From Dactylis glomerata (Eukaryota; Streptophyta; Magnoliopsida; Poales; Poaceae), in NCBI GenBank assembly GCA_007115705.1, contig QXEO01000247.1, positions 17,055,952-17,119,951 of the forward strand: a stretch of DNA of 64,000 bases, given 5' to 3'. Position 1 is the first letter of the stretch, and each line of letters begins with the position of its first letter. Positions 24,125 through 35,755 of the stretch are shown here, piece after piece. The position numbers and the translations under genes are program-made. The notes beneath the pieces are model-generated. The model was given only the letters and a program-made list of their open reading frames with translations, had not been told where the DNA came from and searched no databases.

Positions 24125-25749
24125 TGATACGTCTCAAATGTATCTATAAGTTTTGATGCTCCATGCTTGTTTTTACACCATTTGCCTATTGTTTCGTTAC
24201 ACTTAGTGGCATTTTTATGCATTTTCCGGAACTAACCTAGTAAGAAGTGCCACAGTGCCAGTTTCCTGTTTTCTGCTGTTTTTGTGTTTCAGAAGTGATA
24301 CACAGGAAATGTTCTCGGAATTGGACGAAACAAGTTCCTGAAGTCATATTTTACCCGGAAGCCTCCAGGCATCTGAAGGAGAGACGGAGAGGGGCCACCA
24401 GGGCCCCACACACAGGGCCGGCGCGGCCCAGCCCCTGGCCGCGCCGACCCTGTGTGAGGGAGCCTGGCTCCACCTCTGACGACGCCCCTTCGCCTATAAA
24501 GACCCCCCGACGAGAAAAACCTAAGTACCCGATCAGATTTCCAGAACACATCGCGATCCGCCGCCACCATCGACCCGAAGATCGGGAGGGTCCAGAAGCT
24601 CTTCCCGGCACCCTGCCGGAGAGGGGAATCACCACCGGAGGTCTTCTTCATCGCCATGCTTGCCTCCGGAGCGATGAGTGAGTAGTCTACCTTGGACTAT
24701 GGGTCCATAGCAGTAGCTAGATGGTTGTCTTCTCCACCATGTGCTTCATGTTTAGATCTCATGAGCTGCCCTACATGATTGAGATCACCGTTATGTAATT
24801 CTATGATGTTGGTTTGTTGGGATCCGATGAATATTGGTGTTTATGATTAAGTTGCTATACTGAATTATATCTTTTGTTATCTCTATGTTGTTTATGATCT
24901 TGCATGCTCTCCGTTGTTAGTAGCTATCTTGGCCGAGTAGTTGCTAGTGACTCCAAGAGGGGGTATTTATGCTCGATAGTGGGTTCATGCCTCTATTTCA
25001 CCTGGGGGAGTGACAGAAACCTCTAAGGTGGTAGATGTGCTGTTGCTACTAGGGAGAAAACAATATTCATATGCTCAAGGGCATATGCTTTGTTTACATT
25101 ACACACTTTGCTTAATGCAATTATCTGTTGTTCGCAACTTAATACTGCTGGGGTGTTCGGATTGATATCCCCGGGAGTGGATTATTAGTCATAGATGCAG
25201 TTGGATGGCGGTCTATGTATTTTGTTGTAATGCCCAGAGTAAATCTCATAGTGATCTTCTTGACATATCACGTTATCTTTATTCTATCAATTGCCCAACT
25301 GTAATTTGTTTACCCAGCATGTTATTTTATCTATGGAGAGACACCACTAGTGAACTGTGGACCCTGGTCCTATTTTAATCATATTGCAATCACCTGTTTA
25401 CTTTTCCTGCACTGTTTACTTTACTCGCATACTACTACTGTTTTCCACTCGATACACTCATAACCTTTGTTTCAAGCAAACCGGTGAGATTGACAACCTC
25501 ATCGCAAGTTGGGAGCAAAGTATTTGTTTGTGTGTGTGCAGGTTCCACGTTGCAGCTAGCAAGCAAAGTTTGGACGAAGCGCCAGTTGTCCGCTGCTATC
25601 GCAAACTAGCAAGCATCACCTTCAGTCATCATTGTCTGATTTTCTCCTGATCGATAAACCTTGGTTTCTAACTGAGGGAAAATGAGCTACTATACTCATC
25701 ACACCTTCCTCTTGGGGTTCCCAACGGGCTGGTCATTCACCACGCATCA
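24125..25749 (+). repeat. 5' LTR of family B
   Basis: Begins TGATACGTCTCAAATG and ends ACCACGCATCA. It contains a GC-rich palindrome at 24409-24456 and a TATA box (TATAAA) at 24495-24500, so transcription probably starts near 24525. Confidence 0.9.
24495..24500 (+). promoter_or_regulatory. TATA box in family B 5' LTR
   Basis: CGCCTATAAAGACCCC occurs in both LTRs (TATAAA also at 31313-31318), about 40 bp after a GC-rich palindrome. It marks the probable U3/R promoter. Confidence 0.6.
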
Positions 25750-25760
25750 AGCTCTTTTTC

Positions 25761-25778
25761 TGGCGCCATTGCCGGGGA
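25761..25778 (+). promoter_or_regulatory. Primer binding site (tRNA-Asp), family B
   Basis: TGGCGCCATTGCCGGGGA lies 11 bp after the 5' LTR. It matches the tRNA-Asp site with one difference (ATT for GTT). Confidence 0.8.
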
Positions 25779-25943
25779 GAAGTGGAAGACTTCTGCGAGG
25801 GGAGTTTTTCGCACACACATTCTTTACTTTGTTATTGTTTTGCCTTACTTTATTTATTTTACCTGCATTGCTTTATATCAAAAACCCAAAAAAATTAGAA
25901 TCCTTGGTAGCTGTTTTTACTTGTTTACTTTCGTTTTGCTGAA

Positions 25944-28007
25944 ATGGGTACTCCTGAAAACACCAAGTTGTGTGACTTTACTAGCACAAACAATAGTGAT
26001 TTTATCTGCACTCCTATTGCACCACCTGCTACTGCTGCAAACTTTTATGAGATTAAGCCTGCTTTATTGAACCTTGTTATGAAAGAGCAATTTTCTGGTG
26101 CTAGTACTGAAGATGCTGCAGCTCATCTCAACAATTTTGTTGAGCTATGTGAGATGCAGAAATATAAGGATGTTGATAGTGATATTATTAAGCTCAAGTT
26201 GTTTCCTTTTTCTTTGAGAGGAAAAGCTAAAGATTGGTTGCTGTCTTTGACTAAGAATAGTATTGACTCATGGGCTAAGTGTAAGGATGCTTTTATTGGT
26301 AGATACTATCCTCCTGCTAAGATTATAGCTTTGCGCAGCAATATTATGAAGTTTACTCAGTTTGATAATGAACATGTTGCTCAGGCTTGGGAAAGAATGA
26401 AATCTATGGTAAAGAATTGCCCCACTCATGGACTGACTACTTGGATGATTATCCAAACTTTTTATGTAGGACTGAATTTTTCTTCAAGGAACCTACTTGA
26501 TTCAGCTGCTGGAGGCACTTTTATGACCCTTACCTTGGGCGCCGCATCAAAGTTACTCGACAACATGATGGTAAATTATTCCGAATGGCACACCGAGAGA
26601 GCTCCACAAGGTAAGAAGGTAAATTCTGTTGAGGAAACCTCTTCCTTGAATGATAAGATTGATACCATTATGGCTATGCTTGTTAATGATAGGACTCATG
26701 TTGATCCTAATAATGTTCCTTTGGCCTCTTTGGTTGCTCAAGAAGAGCAAGTTGATGTGAATTTCATTAGAAACAATAATTTTAACAACAATGCTTATAG
26801 GAACAATTTTGCTAGTAACAATTTTAGGCCATATCCTTCTACCAATGGTAATGGTTATGGTAACTCTTATGGTAATTCCTACAACAACACTAGGGCCGCG
26901 CCCTCCGAGCTTGAGGTAATGCTCAAGGACTTCATCGGTAAGCAAACTACTTTTAATAAGTCTGTTGAGGAAAAGTTAGGCAAAATTGATATTCTTGCTT
27001 CTAAAGTTGATAGCCTTGCTCATGATGTTGAACTTCTGAAATTAAAAGTGTTTCCTAATGATGTGAAAGTGAGCAATGTTATTGCTACCGCTAATGCTAT
27101 TCAAGTTGGAATTGATGAAAATATTAGATTGTTAGCGGAATTGCATGCTAGGTGGGAAAGAGAAGATGAGATAGCTAGAGAGATGAAGGTATGTACCATT
27201 ACTACCTCTAATGATGCTGCTCCTACTGATAGCAACCCTCTTACTTTGATTGGTGAAGAGAAAACTCCCACTCCTTGTGTTAAAAAGCCTAAAACTGCCA
27301 AAACTTTTTCTCAAAAGAGTGCTAAAATTTTTCGGAGTGTGGGAGATGATAGCTCTATTTCTTTTAATGAATTTGATGTTGATAGCTGCAATATATCTGA
27401 AGTTATTTTGTTCTTGCAAAAGCTTGCTTTGACTCCCAATGCTAGTTCTTTAAATATTGCTTTTACTAAGCATATTACCAATGCTCTCATAAAGATTAGG
27501 GATGAAAAGTTGAAGCAAAATGCCTCTGTTCCCAAGAAGTTAGAAGATGGTTGGGAACCCATCATTGATATGCATGTTAATGGATATGATTGCCATGCTT
27601 TATGTGATCTAGGTGCTAGTATTTCTATCATGCCTAGAAAGATTTATGATATGCTTGATTTACCACCGCTTGAAAAGTGTTATTTTGATGTTCCTATTGC
27701 TGATGTTGCTAAGAAGAAACCTTTGGGAAGGATTAATGATGTTCTTATTGTGGTTAACAATAACCTTGTTCCCGTTGATTTTCTTGTTATGGACGTTGAA
27801 TGCCATGCTTCATGTCCTATTATTTTGGGAAGACCTTTTCTTCGAACTGTAGGTGCCATCATTGATATGAGGGAAGGCACCATCAAATATCAATTTCCAC
27901 TAAATAAAGGTATGGAACACTTCCCTAGGAAAAGAAAGAAATTACTTTTTGACTCTATTCTTAGAGCAAATTATGAGCTTGATGCTTCATCTATTGATAT
28001 TACTTGA
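25944..28007 (+). CDS. Gag-protease polyprotein, family B retrotransposon
   Basis: An intact 687-residue frame beginning about 180 bp after the primer site. Residues about 30-230 form a retrotransposon gag (capsid-like) domain: LKLFPFSLRGKAKDWLLSL, WAKCKDAFIGRYYPPAK and an aromatic-rich tail. An Asn-rich linker follows (FRNNNFNNNAYRNN-type, about residues 270-315), then a coiled-coil-prone segment (about 340-420). From about residue 535 comes a retropepsin-like aspartic protease, with the active-site motif ALCDLGASISIMP near residue 555 and the second conserved element IILGRPFL near residue 626. No CCHC zinc knuckle was seen between gag and protease. Reverse transcriptase does not follow; a stop and noncoding sequence do. 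Gag would form the particle and the protease would process it. Confidence 0.85.
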   Translation: MGTPENTKLCDFTSTNNSDFICTPIAPPATAANFYEIKPALLNLVMKEQFSGASTEDAAAHLNNFVELCEMQKYKDVDSDIIKLKLFPFSLRGKAKDWLLSLTKNSIDSWAKCKDAFIGRYYPPAKIIALRSNIMKFTQFDNEHVAQAWERMKSMVKNCPTHGLTTWMIIQTFYVGLNFSSRNLLDSAAGGTFMTLTLGAASKLLDNMMVNYSEWHTERAPQGKKVNSVEETSSLNDKIDTIMAMLVNDRTHVDPNNVPLASLVAQEEQVDVNFIRNNNFNNNAYRNNFASNNFRPYPSTNGNGYGNSYGNSYNNTRAAPSELEVMLKDFIGKQTTFNKSVEEKLGKIDILASKVDSLAHDVELLKLKVFPNDVKVSNVIATANAIQVGIDENIRLLAELHARWEREDEIAREMKVCTITTSNDAAPTDSNPLTLIGEEKTPTPCVKKPKTAKTFSQKSAKIFRSVGDDSSISFNEFDVDSCNISEVILFLQKLALTPNASSLNIAFTKHITNALIKIRDEKLKQNASVPKKLEDGWEPIIDMHVNGYDCHALCDLGASISIMPRKIYDMLDLPPLEKCYFDVPIADVAKKKPLGRINDVLIVVNNNLVPVDFLVMDVECHASCPIILGRPFLRTVGAIIDMREGTIKYQFPLNKGMEHFPRKRKKLLFDSILRANYELDASSIDIT

Positions 28008-30942
28008 TTCGCAATTTTCTGCGCCTAGCTCAAAGGCGTTAAAGAAAAGCACTCTTGGGAGATAACCCAATGTTTTCTTTTCAGTATTTTTTCTTTTATT
28101 TGAGTCTTGGAAGTCATTGCTACTGTAATGACTGCTCCTTATCTTGTTTATTTCGTTTTTGTGCCAAGAGAAGCCTCTAATTTGAGCAAGGTAAAGATTT
28201 GGGGATATTGCTGTCCTGAAACTGTTTTCGGTGCTGCACCGTAAAAATTCGTATAAATTCTTTGTTTATCTTTTCGACCTGCGATTTCTTGTGCATATGC
28301 CCCAGGTTATATTCAAACTTTTCTTAGTTGAACACTTTTTGATTTGAGCAACAGAAAATCCCTCAAAAATTCGTCCTTTGTCAGCTGTTCTGTTTTGACA
28401 AATTTCTGCCAATATTTGTTTTTGCCACTTTATCGCTTTCTTTTGAGTTCTTTTTTATCATGGAACTTTTTGGGAAGTTGCTACAGTAGTACATAATTTA
28501 TATGTGGTGGTTTTGAGTTTAAACCTGAAGCTAAAAGAGGTTGAATATATTTTATGCTTACACTAATGTTGCTAATAGAATTGTGTTTAGTTTTGTATGA
28601 AGGAAGTTTTCAAGTGTAGGGATTGGAGAATGATGAGATGAGTTAAAGAATGGACAAAAGCTCAAGCTTGGGGATGCCCATGCATCACCCCAAGAAATAT
28701 CCAAGAAGTACAAGCGTCAAAGCTTGGGGATGCCCCCGAGGCACCCCTTCTTCATCGGCAAAAATCAGGTCACCTTTCAAAACACTATATTTTTATTGCT
28801 TCATGCACTATGTGTTTTTCTTGGAGCGTCAGTTGTTTTAGTTTTCTTAGTTTGTTTAGTTTGTTTGTTTGCTGCAATAAATGGTTGGACCCCAACAAAT
28901 TTCCTTTGGAGGAGATGTACTCGTTTTCATTTGCCAAGAACACTCAGTTTTTCACTCTTATCGTTCTAGTGTTCTACTTTTTCTGCTACTGCTTTTGGTT
29001 TTCGTTTTCGCCTTGATATGCATTCAGATCTTTTCATATCTTTTCATCAAGGTGTATTTTTGCCTCTGATCTTTATTGGTTTTCATCAAAAGAGGTGTTT
29101 ATAAAAATTTCAAATGGTGTTGGAAAAGAGAAAAAGCTTTGTGCAAAATAGTGGTACAAGAAGGAGCTTGTGTAGACTGCGGCTTAGGCTTTTTCATGTC
29201 ATGCTTGATATCTTTTTGATAGTATGCTTAGTGGTTTTGCTGTAGCATGACTTGTCTCAAATAACTGAGATTGCTTAATGAGCCTTTGAAAAAATCATGC
29301 GTTATTTTTATTGTATGGAAGCATTATTTTGGTTTTCTCCTTTATGCTTTATTTGGGTTGACTTGGCGCATGCTCACACATGTTAGACTCTTACAAAGTC
29401 GCCATTAGCCTTCATGATCATTTAGTTTTTGACTTTTGATGCCATCTTATGCTTCTTTTAATGTCGCTTTGTCGCTTTGCATGATTATGGCCATTATTGC
29501 TCTCTTAGTTGGTCGCTCCCAGTCTTTTGCTAGCCCTCGCCTTGTACTGAGTATGAGCTCTACTCGTGCATCCAACTCCTAAAAGCCAAAGTTTGCCATT
29601 GTGTCCACCATACATACCTACTAGCAATTTGCTATTCCAAGTAAATTTGACTTGCTTTTATATTCTCTTCAAATTAAACTCTTACCAGTGTTATGCGAAA
29701 TTCGGTCAGTAAAGCTCTCACGAACCGAAAGGCACACTTTACTTTTTCATGTTCTTAAAAATTTGACATTGTGGTATTTTATGTTGAGTTGTTATGCTTG
29801 CAAGTTGTAAGTTGGATTCTAGCCCAGCCATGCTGTCATGGGGCAAGCTTTCAACATTGCACTTCTATTTGAGTTGATATCGTGATCTTTTGTTTATGGA
29901 TGCCCGCGGTGTGAAATGAATTGGGAATCTTGTGAGGATCATGGAGTTTTTATATGTGTTAGGGAAACGCCGGGCCGCCAATCTAAGCCATGCATAATTC
30001 ATGGTGGAAATTTGCAGCATACCCATGGTGAACATTCAACGACGCATCTCATAATAAAAAGCTAAACAATATAGTAAATAAAAGAGATGTCGAGGTGTTC
30101 ATTGTCTGCTTGTCCTGTCATTTTGGTGTGGGCTTGTTCCATGTCATCGGGCATGGAGGTACCCCATTGGCGGTTCTCAATGATACACATATATTTACAA
30201 TGACAAGAGCCTTGCTTGGGACTCTAAGTAAAGTAGCATGAGGTTTGGGTACTCGTATTCACGGGGCACGAGGTTTTCAACTTATGATTTGTCAAGCATA
30301 TGCATCATAATTGTTCTCGCATTAACTTTAACCATTCAAGATGCTTATGATGGGGGCAATGAGAGCTCAAAGCCGGTAAGTACCATAATTTTTGAAGGTT
30401 ATAAAACTTGCAATCACTGCTTCCCTCTGCGAAGGGCCTTTCTTTTACTTTTATGTTGAGTCACCACCTTCTTTCTTTATGCACCATTAAGAGAGCATAG
30501 TTGTCATTCTTAGTGTGATATGCATTGTCCCAAAGTTCATTGATTGATTCATGATGATTGATTTCACTTGTTCTTAAATTATTTGTATCTAGTCGCCCTC
30601 TTAAACTTTGAGGTGTCCTATGCATTTATGTTTTGCTCTCTTTGAAGGACAAGTTGAAAACCTTTTGTATGTTTTTCCTTATGATTTGAACACACGTTTG
30701 ACTTTCATTGTTTCATTTTCATGATCTTTTGTTTGTGTTCATTTACATGTTTACAACATGGTTGCTAAGTTTCTTATTGTCATGATTATATCTTTCATGC
30801 CCATATTTTAAGTTCTATTGATCCCAGCTCACCAATGCTTACATATATGATCAAGATTGTGTACATGCATGTCACCTCAAAAATTATTCTTTGTTATCAC
30901 TTACCTACTCGAGGACGAGCAGGAGTTAAGCTTGGGGATGCT
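28008..30942 (+). other. 3' noncoding region of family B
   Basis: About 2.9 kb without a supported gene. Positions 28010-29600 closely match family C as the reverse complement of about 19070-20650. Positions about 29650-30410 are unique to family B here and replace the segment that carries a foldback in families A and C. Homology resumes near 30415 (CTGCTTCCCTCTGCGAAGGG). Polypurine-like CAAGCTTGGGGATGCC motifs occur at about 28663 and 28722; the tract at the LTR edge is about 30927-30942. Confidence 0.65.
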
Positions 30943-32566
30943 TGATACGTCTCAAACGTATCTATAATTTTTGATGCTCCATGCTTGTTTTTACACCATT
31001 TGCCTATTGTTTCGTTACACTTAGTGGCATTTTTATGCATTTTCCGGAACTAACCTATTAACAAGTGCCACAGTGCCAGTTTCCTGTTTTCTGCTGTTTT
31101 TGTGTTTCAGAAGTGATACACAGGAAATATTCTCAGAATTGGATGAAACAAGTTCCTGAAGTCATATTTTACCCGGAAGCTTCCAGACATCCGAAGGAGA
31201 GACGGAGAGGGGCCACCAGGGCCCCACACACAGGTCCGGCATGGCCCAGCCCCTGGCTGCGCCGACCCTGTGTGAGGGAGCCTGGCTCCACCTCTGAGGA
31301 CGCCCCTTCGCCTATAAAGACCCCCCGATGAGAAAAACCTAAGTACCCGATCAGATTTCCAGAACTCATCGCGATCCGCTGCCACCGTCAACCCGAAGAT
31401 CGGGAGGGTCCAGAAGCTCTTCCCGGCACCCTGCCGGAGAGGGGAATCGCCACCGGAGGTCTTCTTCATCACCATGCTTGCCTCCGGAGCGATGAGTGAG
31501 TAGTCTACCTTGGACTATGGGTCCATAGCAGTAGCTAGATGGTTGTCTTCTCCACCATGTGCTTCATGTTTAGATCTCATGAGCTGCCCTACATGATTGA
31601 GATCACCGTTATGTAATTCTATGATGTTGGTTTGTTGGGATCCGATGAATATTGGTGTTTATGATTAAGTTGCTGTACTGAATTATATCTTTTGTTATCT
31701 CTATGTTGTTTATGATCTTGCATGCTCTCCGTTGTTAGTAGCTATCTTGGCCGAGTAGTTGCTAGTGACTCCAAGAGGGGGTATTTATGCTCGATAGTGG
31801 GTTCATGCCTCTATTTCACCTGGGGGAGTGATAGAAACCTCTAAGGTGGTAGATGTGCTGTTGCTACTAGGGAGAAAACAACATTCATATGCTCAAGGGC
31901 ATATGCTTTGTTTACATTACACACTTTGCTTAATGCAATTATCTGTTGTTCGCAACTTAATACTACTGGGGTGTTCGGATTGATATCCCCGGGAGTGGAT
32001 TATTAGTCATAGATGCAGTTGGATGGCGGTCTATGTATTTTGTTGTAATGCCCAGAGTAAATCTCATAGTGATCTTCTTGACATATCACGTTATCTTTAT
32101 TCTATCAATTGCCCAACTGTAATTTGTTTACCCAGCATGTTATTTATCTATGGAGAGACACCACTAGTGAACTGTGGACCGCGGTCCTATTTTAATCATA
32201 TTGCAATCACCTGTTTACTTTTCCCGCACTATTTACTTTACTCGCATACTACTACTGTTTTCCACTCGATACATTCATAACCTTTGTTTCAAGTAAACCG
32301 GTGAGATTGACAACCTCATCGCAAGTTGGGAGCAAAGTATTTGTTTGTGTGTGTGCAGGTTCCATGTTGCAGCTAGCAAGCAAAGCTTGGACGAAGCGCC
32401 AGTTTTTCGCTGCTGTCGCAAACTAGCAAGCATCACCTTCAGTCGTCATTGTCTGCTTTTCTCTTGATCGATAAACCTTGGTTTCTAACTGAGGGAAAAC
32501 GAGCTACTATACTCATCACACCTTCCTCTTGGGGTTCCCAACGGGCTGGTCATTCACCACGCATCA
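30943..32566 (+). repeat. 3' LTR of family B
   Basis: A 1624-bp copy of 24125-25749. It starts TGATACGTCTCAAACG, ends ACCACGCATCA, and is followed by the target duplication CCTTC and satellite DNA. Confidence 0.9.
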
Positions 32567-34860
32567 CCTTCCACGTGTACCTACATTTCGGCTCGAGCTG
32601 ACTTTTAGGTGGAAACTCCCGCGTCGGCTAAACCAGGGGGAATCTTGTGGTAAGCATGGGCAAACCTTTGCTTCCCATATTCCTATGCCCTAACCAAAGT
32701 CAAAGGACCACACTAGCCCCCCAGAATAACACCATCCGGAGAAATCCAGGGGGTAGACCGCGCGTGGGCTGTGGGCTAGGGTTTCACCGTAGACCGTGCT
32801 TCGGGAGTCCAGAACACACCAAAATCATGCATGTGGACCTAAAATGTGTATGTATGTGTGATGTTGGGTTGGGAGATGCAATAGCTAGGTCCCAGGTGTG
32901 GCCTTCCACCTGTACCTACATTTCAGCTCAAGCTGACTTTTAGGTGGAAACTCCTGCGTCGGCTAAACCAGGGGGAATCTTGGGGTAAGCATGGGAAAAC
33001 CTTTGATTCAAATGTTCCTATGCCCTATAGAAAGTAAAAGTACCACACTAGCCCCCCAGAATAACACCGTCCGGAGAAATCCAGGGGGTAGACCGCACGT
33101 GGGCAGCGGGCTAGCGTTTCACCGTAGACCATGCTTTGGGGGTCCGGAACACACCCAAATCATGCATGTGGACCTAAAATGTGTATGTATGTGTGATGTT
33201 AGGTTGGGAGATGCAATAGATAGGTCCCAGGTGTGACCTTCCACTTGTACCTACATTTCGGCTCGAGCTGACTTTTAGGTGGAAACTCCCACATCGGCTA
33301 AACCGGGGGGAATCTTGTGGTAAGCATGGGCAAACCTTTGCTTCCCATGTTCTTATGCCCTAACCAAATTCAAAGGACCACACTAGCCCCCGGAATAACG
33401 CCGTTCGAAGAAATCTAGGGGGTAGACCGCGTGTGGGCAGCGGGCTAGGGTTTCACCGTAGACCGTGCTTCGGGGGTCTGGAACACACCCAAATCATGCA
33501 TGTGGACCTATAATGTGTATGTATGTGTGATGTTGGGTTGGGAGATGCAATAGCTAGGTCCCAAGTGTGACCTTCCACCTGTACCTACATTTCAGCTCGA
33601 GCTGACTTTTAGGTGGAAACTCCCGCGTCGGCTAAACCGGGGGGGGGGAATCTTGTGGTAAGTATGGGCAAACCTTTGCTTCCCATGTTCCTATGCCCTA
33701 ACCAAAGTCAAAGGACCACACTAGGACCCCGGAATAACGCCGTCCGGAGAAATCTAGGGGGTAGACCGCGCGTGGGCAGCGGGCTAGGGTTTCGCCGTAG
33801 GCCGTGCTTTGGGGGTCCGAAACACACCCAAATCATGCATGTGGACCTAAAATGTGTATGTATGTGTGATGTTGGGTTGGGAGATGCAATAGCTAGGTCC
33901 CAGGTGTGACCTTCCACCTGTACCTACATTTCGGCTCGAGCTGACTTTTAGGTGGAAACACCCGCATCGGCTAAACCGGGGGGGATCTTGTGGTAAGCAT
34001 GGGCAAACCTTTGCTTCCCATGTTCCTATGCCCTAACCAAAGTCAAAGGACCACACTAGCCCCCCGGAATAACGCCGTCCAGAGAAATCTAGGGGGGTAG
34101 ACCGCGCGTGGGCATTGGGCTAGGGTTTCACCATAGACCGTGCTTCGGGGGTCCGGAACACACCCAAATCATGCATGTGGACCTAAAATGTGTATGTATG
34201 TGTGATGTTGGGTTGGGAGATTCAATAGCTAGGTCCCAGGTGTGACCTTCCACCTGTACCTACATTTCAGCTCGAGCTGACTTTTAGGTGGAAACCCCCG
34301 CATCGGCTAAACCGGGGGGAATCTTGTGGTAAGCATGGGCAAACCTTTGCTTCCCATGTTTCTATGCCCTAACCAAAGTCAAAGGACCACACTAGCCCCC
34401 AGAATAACGCCATCCGGAGAAATCTAGGGGGTAGACCGCGCGTGGGCAATGAGCTAGGGTTTCACCGTAGATCGTGCTTCGGGGGACCGAAACACACCCA
34501 AATCATGCATGTGGACCTAAAATGTGTATGTATGTGTGATTTTGGGTTGGGAGATGCAATAGCTAGGTCCCAGGTGTGACCTTCCACCTATACCTACATT
34601 TTGGCTTGAGCTGACTTTTAGGTGGAAACTCCCGCATCGGCTAAATCGGGGGGAATCTTGTGGTAAGCATGGGCAAACCTTTGCTTCCCATGTTTCTATG
34701 CCCTAACCAAAGTCAAAGGACCACACTAGCCCCCTGGAATAACGTCGTCCGGAGAAATCCAGGGGGTAGACCGTGCGTGGGCAGCGGGCTAGGGTTTCGC
34801 CGTAGACCGTGCTTCGGGGGTCCGGAACACACCCAAATCATGCATGGACCTAAAATGTGT
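32567..34860 (+). repeat. Satellite array, block 3
   Basis: About seven further monomers of the satellite, continuing the phase from 24124. It breaks off inside a monomer near 34860, where AAAATGTGT no longer continues as TATGTATGTG. CACTA-derived sequence follows. Confidence 0.93.
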
Positions 34861-35186
34861 TTATGTCTGTCTGAAGGATACATTATATGCAGATGTATTA
34901 TATGAAATCTGATGAAATAAATAAGATAAAGAAAATGGAAAAGAAAAAAATGAAAATATATATTATGCCGTGTGCAAGTATATGGCAAACATTCTACAGG
35001 CTATCTGTTGTGTGCTTGCGCATGGCATAGTGTCGGCAGCCTCTCTTTCATGGCCTGGCACACGGCAAACAAGCCGCACTCCACCGGCCACCCCCTGGCC
35101 GGCCCTGCTCTACAGCTGCTCCAGCCACGTCTCCACTGGCTGGCCTCCTCCGCAGCTGCTCTGGCCACGTCTCCACCGCTGTAGGT

Positions 35187-35500
35187 AAGAGTTTAGTTAG
35201 GTTAGTAGCTAGTTAGTTAGCAGCAGTTAGCAGCAATTAGCTAGGTTAGTTAACTTAGTTAGTTAGTTAGCTTAGTTAGTTAGTAGTTAGCTTAGTTAGT
35301 TAGCTTTAGTTAGTTAGCTTAGTTAGTTAGTAGTTAGTTAGTAGTTAGTTAGTTAGTTAGCTAGGTTAGTTAATTAGTTAGTTAGTTAGCTTAGTTAGTT
35401 AGTAGTTAGTTAGGTAGCTTAGTTTAGTTAGTAGTTAGCTTAGTTAGGTAGTTAGCTAGTTAGCTTAGTTAGGTAGTTAACTAGTTAGTAGTTTTGTGAA
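35187..35500 (+). repeat. (TTAG)n-rich simple repeat
   Basis: About 310 bp of imperfect tetranucleotide and pentanucleotide repeats (TTAGTTAG with AGC/GTA interruptions), in the 5' leader region of the CACTA element. A possible 3' splice site (TTTTTGCAG) follows at about 35527-35535. Confidence 0.9.
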
Positions 35501-35672
35501 ATAGTTTAGTAATATGTTTTATTTTCTTTTTGCAGGAGCATTGTCGATGATCTTCTTCCCCTTCGCACATCGATCATGCGTCAAGGGTGAGAAGTCATCA
35601 TCTCTCATGGCTAGGGTTTATTTTCTTGTCTAGAGAACCAAGTCGGTCGTGAAAACCTAGGCGTCTCCCATT

Positions 35673-35732
35673 CGGAAGGGTTACACGGACAAATATGCAT
35701 TGAGTTGCATATTTTTAACCATAATCCTTCCG
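35673..35732 (+). other. RNA foldback 1 in CACTA leader
   Basis: An outer stem CGGAAGG (35673-35679) pairs with CCTTCCG (35726-35732). An inner stem AAATATGCA (35691-35699) pairs perfectly with TGCATATTT (35706-35714), leaving a 6-nt loop. It lies about 370 bp before the transposase ATG. Confidence 0.6.
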
Positions 35733-35755
35733 GATTGTCCATGTTTTTTGGACAG

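Larger units (their letters stand above)
24125..32566 (+). mobile_element. Complete Gypsy-type LTR element, family B, pol-less
   Basis: An 8442-bp element with LTRs of 1625 and 1624 bp and a 5-bp target duplication CCTTC at 24120-24124 and 32567-32571. It contains a tRNA-Asp primer site, one intact gag-protease ORF and about 2.9 kb of noncoding sequence before the 3' LTR. No reverse transcriptase, RNase H or integrase motif was found in any frame, so it is probably non-autonomous for those steps. The paired LTRs are very similar by eye and the coding frame is intact, which argues for a fairly recent insertion. Confidence 0.9.

Noticed and set aside
35187..35500. Telomere-like tract
   Set aside because: The repeat is (TTAG)n with irregular interruptions, not the plant telomere unit TTTAGGG; it is a simple repeat in the CACTA leader.
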